Shown here: positions 60,528-64,000 of the stretch, in pieces
Layout: each line of letters begins with the position of its first letter
Position numbering within the stretch: the first letter of the stretch is position 1
Assembly (NCBI GenBank): GCA_910584585.1
Contig: CAJUBP010000005.1
Span: forward strand, 62,001 to 126,000
Length of the DNA: 64,000 nucleotides
Source of the DNA: an uncultured Lachnospiraceae bacterium
GTDB lineage: Bacteria > Bacillota > Clostridia > Lachnospirales > Lachnospiraceae
Direction: 5' to 3'
Made by a program: the position numbers and the translations under genes
Notes under the pieces: model-generated
Told to the model about the DNA's origin: nothing
Database searches by the model: none
Seen by the model: the letters and a program-made list of their open reading frames with translations, nothing else

Positions 60528-60727
60528 ATATTTCGATACACAGGAAATGCCGGATTGCCCTTTTGCTAAGCAAACGATTCATGGGCGTCCTTAGTGAAGG
60601 CGAAATCCACTGCTTAGTTCGGCTTAGGAAGGAAGGCTTTCCTGACTTCCTTAGCCGAAGTTAGCAGTTAGTTCGCCGGAACGCTGCCCAGTTTGTGTGC
60701 AAAAGGGCAATCCGGCATTTCCGTCCG
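60528..60727. repeat. Dispersed hairpin family B, copy 3 with nested insertion
   Basis: The flanks ATATTTCGATACACA and TTTCCGTCCG are intact. The stem is a perfect 24 bp (60543-60566 with 60699-60722). Between the arms lies about 130 extra bases that themselves form a long imperfect hairpin (CTGCTTAGTTCGGCTTAGGA with its near complement) bounded by GGCGAA/TTCGCC. Confidence 0.85.
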
Positions 60728-60789
60728 TCCCCCCAATATAAAAAGCTTACTTTAGTTTAATTGAACATAGAAAGGAATGCAAAATTCTT

Positions 60790-61383
60790 ATGAAATACAA
60801 ATTAATTCTTGCCTCCGCGTCCCCCAGAAGAAAGGAACTTCTGACGCAGATCGGCGCAGAATTTGAAATCATTCCGGCAAAAGGGGAAGAGATTCTCACC
60901 AGTACAAAGCCGGAGCAGGCAGTGCTGGAATTATCCCGCCAAAAAGCGGAAGAAGTGGCGGGAACTCTAAGCCGGGAAGCCGGAAATATTGTGGTACTGG
61001 GAGCTGACACCGTAGTGGCCCTGGATGGAAATATCCTCGGAAAGCCAAAAGATAAGGAAGACGCTGCAAGAATGCTTGGGATGCTGAACGGCCGGGAGCA
61101 CAGCGTATTTACAGGCGTAACAATGATTGCGCGGGGGTTGGATTCCGAACAGATCATTTCTTTTTACCAGGAAACCAAAGTATTCATGTATCCCATGACC
61201 AACCGGCAGATTCAGGCCTATACAGACACGGGAGAACCTATGGATAAGGCAGGTTCTTACGGGATCCAGGGGAAAGGCGCTGTTTACATTGAGAAGATTG
61301 CGGGAGACTATAATAATGTGGTAGGACTTCCGGTGGCGGCAATTTATCAAAAATTGGAAAAAACAGGCATTGAAATTTTATGA
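60790..61383 (+). CDS. maf: Maf-like nucleotide pyrophosphatase
   Basis: A 197-residue Maf/Ham1-like enzyme hydrolysing non-canonical or surplus nucleoside triphosphates. It begins KLILASASPRRKELLTQIG with the S-x-SPRR motif and has VLGADTVVALDGNILGKPKD and DTGEPMDKAGSYGIQGKGAV. AAAGGAA lies before ATG 60790. The downstream gene follows at 37 bases. Confidence 0.95.
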   Translation: MKYKLILASASPRRKELLTQIGAEFEIIPAKGEEILTSTKPEQAVLELSRQKAEEVAGTLSREAGNIVVLGADTVVALDGNILGKPKDKEDAARMLGMLNGREHSVFTGVTMIARGLDSEQIISFYQETKVFMYPMTNRQIQAYTDTGEPMDKAGSYGIQGKGAVYIEKIAGDYNNVVGLPVAAIYQKLEKTGIEIL

Positions 61384-61420
61384 GATTCATACTATCATAG
61401 AAGCAGCAGGAGGGAATAAT

Positions 61421-61684
61421 ATGAACGAGTATGATGAAATTTGTCTGGAATATTTTTTAAAGCATCAATTACAGTTATTTGATGAAAAGGTGGCGAAAAA
61501 TCCTGAAGAGGCGGAAGAATTTCTGGAAGACTGCATGGCTGTGATCTGCGGCAGTATCCGGGAAGTGCGGGATTATTTCGAAGAAGAAGGAGCCGACATT
61601 GCCGGAATGAGCGACGAGGATCTGGAAGAGGCGTCCGAAGTATTTCCGCTGCCGGACGGAAGATTTCTGGTGGTAGAGGCATAA
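61421..61684 (+). CDS. Small acidic hypothetical protein
   Basis: An 87-residue acidic protein (EYDEICLEYFLKHQLQLFDE, EFLEDCMAVICGSIREVRDY, EVFPLPDGRFLVVEA). Similar small proteins are often annotated as glyoxalase by error; no glyoxalase motif is seen here. GGAGGGAATAAT precedes ATG 61421. Probably co-transcribed with maf and the oxidoreductase. Confidence 0.78.
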   Translation: MNEYDEICLEYFLKHQLQLFDEKVAKNPEEAEEFLEDCMAVICGSIREVRDYFEEEGADIAGMSDEDLEEASEVFPLPDGRFLVVEA

Positions 61685-61704
61685 AAATCAAACAGGAGAA
61701 AACG

Positions 61705-63126
61705 ATGAGCAATTATGATGTAATTATTGTGGGAGCAGGGCCTTCCGGCATTTTCTGCGCCTATGAACTGATTCATAAAAAGCCGGATCTTCGGGTATTA
61801 ATGTTAGAAAAGGGCAGAAGAATTGAAGAACGTCAGTGTCCCAAGCGGAAAACAAAGGTCTGCGTGGGATGCAAGCCATGTTCCATAACCACAGGATTTG
61901 CGGGAGCAGGCGCGTTTTCCGACGGAAAATTGTCCCTGTCCCCGGATGTAGGCGGAAACCTGCCGGAGATTTTAGGCTATGAAAAGGCCGGAGAGCTGAT
62001 TCAGGAATCCGATGAGATTTATCTGAAATTCGGAGCGGACGCCAGTGTGTACGGATTGGGAAAAGAGAAGGAAATACGTGAAATCCGAAGAAAAGCCATC
62101 AATGCCAATTTAAAACTGGTGGAATGTCCCATCCGGCATCTTGGCACGGAAGAGGGATATAAAATTTATATGCGGCTCCAGGAGCATTTGCTGGAAAAGG
62201 GCGTAGAGATGAAATTTAAGACCATGGTGGAAAATATCATCCTGGAGGACGGCAGAGCCAAGGGCGTCCTCACTGACCAGGGAGAAACCTTTTACGGACA
62301 GGAAATTGTCTGCGCCATTGGGCGGGAAGGGGCTGACTGGTTCAGCCATATATGCAAAGAACATGACATAGAAACGAAAGTAGGGACTGTGGATATCGGC
62401 GTCCGTGTAGAGGTCCGGGACGAAGTGATGGAATTTCTGAATCAGAATCTTTATGAGGCAAAATTGATCTACCACACGCCCACTTTTGATGATAAAGTCA
62501 GGACGTTCTGCACCAATCCTTCCGGAGAGGTGGCCACGGAATATTATGATAACGGCCTTGCGGTGGTGAACGGGCATGCTTATAAGTCCAGCGATTTGAA
62601 GACCAGCAATACGAATTTTGCCTTGCTGGTTTCCAAGAATTTTACGAAACCCTTTAAAACGCCCATTGCGTACGGCAAGCAGATTGCCCAGCTGTCTAAT
62701 ATGCTCTGCGATGGAAAGATTTTGGTGCAGACTTTCGGAGATTTCCGGCGGGGCAGGCGCACCACGGAAGAGCGCCTCTGCCGGAATAACCTGATTCCTA
62801 CCTTAAAAGACGCTGTGCCGGGGGATTTGTCCCTGGTATTTCCTCACCGCATCATGGTGGATATTGAGGAAATGATTCTGGCCCTGGATAAAGTGACGCC
62901 GGGTATTGCAAGCGATGAGACGCTTTTGTACGGCGTGGAAGTGAAATTCTACTCCAACAAAGTGGTGGTAAATCAGGATTTTGAGACGAATATTCCGGGG
63001 CTTCGGGCCATTGGAGACGGAGCTTCTGTCACCAGAGGGCTTCAGCAGGCGTCGGCCAACGGCTTAAGCGCGGCCCGCAGTATTTTAAAGGAAATGGATG
63101 AGCAGGTGAGAGCCCCGCAATGGTAG
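61705..63126 (+). CDS. FAD-dependent oxidoreductase (NAD(P)/FAD family)
   Basis: A 473-residue flavoprotein. The N-terminal dinucleotide motif is VIIVGAGPSGIFCAYELIHK, and the C-terminal FAD motif is LRAIGDGASVTRGLQQASAN. A Cys-rich segment (CPKRKTKVCVGCKPCSITTG) is typical of this conserved bacterial family, whose substrate is not known. CAGGAGAAAACG precedes ATG 61705. Its last codons lie in a 70-bp-offset duplication that may have changed the C-terminus. Confidence 0.85.
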   Translation: MSNYDVIIVGAGPSGIFCAYELIHKKPDLRVLMLEKGRRIEERQCPKRKTKVCVGCKPCSITTGFAGAGAFSDGKLSLSPDVGGNLPEILGYEKAGELIQESDEIYLKFGADASVYGLGKEKEIREIRRKAINANLKLVECPIRHLGTEEGYKIYMRLQEHLLEKGVEMKFKTMVENIILEDGRAKGVLTDQGETFYGQEIVCAIGREGADWFSHICKEHDIETKVGTVDIGVRVEVRDEVMEFLNQNLYEAKLIYHTPTFDDKVRTFCTNPSGEVATEYYDNGLAVVNGHAYKSSDLKTSNTNFALLVSKNFTKPFKTPIAYGKQIAQLSNMLCDGKILVQTFGDFRRGRRTTEERLCRNNLIPTLKDAVPGDLSLVFPHRIMVDIEEMILALDKVTPGIASDETLLYGVEVKFYSNKVVVNQDFETNIPGLRAIGDGASVTRGLQQASANGLSAARSILKEMDEQVRAPQW

Positions 63127-63184
63127 GGTGGGACATGCGTGTCACCGCAGTATTTTTATAGAAAATGGATGAGCAGGTGAGAAT
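63076..63184 (+). repeat. Short diverged direct duplication at a gene junction
   Basis: CGCAGTATTTT...ATGGATGAGCAGGTGAGA occurs at 63076 and again at 63146 (offset about 70 bases, one base longer). The first copy codes the end of the oxidoreductase; the second supplies the ribosome site (AGGTGAG) of the next gene. Confidence 0.85.
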
Positions 63185-63188
63185 ACAA

Positions 63189-64000
63189 ATGAAAAAACAG
63201 ATAAAAGCTACAGTAACGGCAATGTTGTGCTGTCTGGTTTTTCTAAATCTGGCGGGATGTACGCTGGGGAAAACACAGGTAACCGTCAGCGCCGGATTCA
63301 GTGAAAATGATGTGTTTAAAATTAAAGATGAGGTCTGTACCCTGCCGGAAGCAAGAGTGGTTTTAACCAATTATCAGAACATGTATGCCACCATGTATGG
63401 CATTGATCTGTGGAAGCATGAATTCGGGGATCATGATCTGGAAGAGTATGTGAAGGATCTGACCATTTCCAGGCTTGCCCAGATTGTGTCGATGGATTTT
63501 CTGGCGGAGGAGAATGACATTGAATTGTCTAAGGATGAGAAGAGTAGAATCAAGGATGCGGCAAAGGAATATTATGAATCCCTGAATGACACAGAGCGGG
63601 AATATATGCATGTGAAGCAGGGGGATATTGAGAATCTCTACAGACGTTACGGCCTTGCCAACAAGCTGTATACCCACCTGACCCAGGGTGTGGACGATGA
63701 GGTCAGCGACGACGAGGCAAGGATTATGGAAGCTCAGCAAATCTTTGTCACCGACAAGGAGAAAGCGAAGGAAGTGCAGAAGCAGTTAAAAGAGGACGCG
63801 GATTTTCTCTCTGTTGCCAATATTTATAATGAGGCTCCTGAGATAGAGGTTACCTTCGGCAGAAACGACGTGCCGCCGGAAGTGGAAGAGGTGGCTTTTG
63901 CGCTGGAAAATGATCAGGTCAGCAAGAAAATCAAGACGGAGAAAGGGTATTATTTCTTTAAATGCATCAACCACTACAATCAGGAAAAAACAGACGATCA
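63189..64000 (+). CDS. PrsA-like peptidyl-prolyl isomerase lipoprotein, 3' end outside the window
   Basis: An open frame of 270 residues running off the window. The N-terminus is a lipoprotein signal (KKQIKATVTAMLCCLVFLNL then AGC), so the mature protein is lipid-anchored on the outer face. A SurA/PrsA-type helical domain follows (about 40-170). From about residue 180 a parvulin-like PPIC domain begins (AQQIFVTDKEKAKEVQKQLK, VEEVAFALENDQVSKKIKTE, GYYFFKCINHY). AGGTGAG lies eight bases before ATG 63189. It probably folds secreted proteins. Confidence 0.85.
   Translation, partial: MKKQIKATVTAMLCCLVFLNLAGCTLGKTQVTVSAGFSENDVFKIKDEVCTLPEARVVLTNYQNMYATMYGIDLWKHEFGDHDLEEYVKDLTISRLAQIVSMDFLAEENDIELSKDEKSRIKDAAKEYYESLNDTEREYMHVKQGDIENLYRRYGLANKLYTHLTQGVDDEVSDDEARIMEAQQIFVTDKEKAKEVQKQLKEDADFLSVANIYNEAPEIEVTFGRNDVPPEVEEVAFALENDQVSKKIKTEKGYYFFKCINHYNQEKTDD

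Overview
This 64 kb window comes from the chromosome of a low-GC Gram-positive anaerobe. The gene set points to the class Clostridia, most likely a motile Lachnospiraceae. Supporting evidence: strong AGGAGG-type ribosome sites, sigma-A promoters, a V/A-type ATPase operon, AddAB instead of RecBCD, Rex, a PrsA-like foldase lipoprotein, three chemoreceptors and a pseudaminic-acid (flagellin sugar) cluster. This is inference from gene content; I could not search any database. Almost everything is on the + strand.

Layout. 1-3437: end of a pseudaminic acid operon (pseC', pseI, a formyltransferase, a broken GNAT gene, pseG). 3421-5022: an AAA-ATPase/PD-(D/E)XK gene, then 42-bp repeats. 5236-8807: a LacI-type regulator divergent from leuS. 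8808-10164: an accessory patch with a dead ATPase remnant and a DUF433/DUF5615 toxin-antitoxin module. 10354-13749: two small minus-strand genes, a decayed small gene, a chemoreceptor and a Gly/Cys-rich small protein. 13921-23212: a degenerate response regulator leading straight into a nine-gene V-ATPase operon. 23242-30711: moxR, DUF58 and transglutaminase genes, split by an AT-rich AlwI-type restriction-modification cassette. 30839-38326: chemoreceptor, gntR-icd, an ABC-F ATPase, rex and a coiled-coil gene. 38509-43981: nnr-alr-ndoA, a CNNM/CBS membrane protein and a YebC-family gene. 44043-48601: chemoreceptor, metY, glgA. 48711-49418: two minus-strand genes, a 58-residue protein and a GtrA protein. 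49569-58194: a ClpP-like protease, a small hypothetical and addB-addA. 58339-64000: GNAT, a deleted AAA-ATPase gene abutting a HAD phosphatase, an LRR remnant, maf, a small hypothetical, an FAD oxidoreductase and the start of a PrsA-like lipoprotein.

Functional links. The pse genes and chemoreceptors fit a flagellated cell. The V-ATPase set is complete (F, C, I, K, G, E, A, B, D in Enterococcus naming) and is probably transcribed from the promoter before the pseudo-receiver gene. addB-addA forms a complete recombination nuclease.

The most unusual features are two families of dispersed hairpins at gene 3' ends. Family B (three copies) keeps constant flanks while its stem sequence changes with compensating bases; one copy carries a large nested insertion. 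Family A (four sites) overlaps or directly follows stop codons. Other points of interest are the cassette splitting a conserved operon, the formyltransferase next to a dying acetyltransferase in the sugar cluster, an Asp-to-Glu receiver ahead of the V-ATPase, and several gene corpses. No tRNA, rRNA, CRISPR array, integrase or intact insertion sequence was seen.
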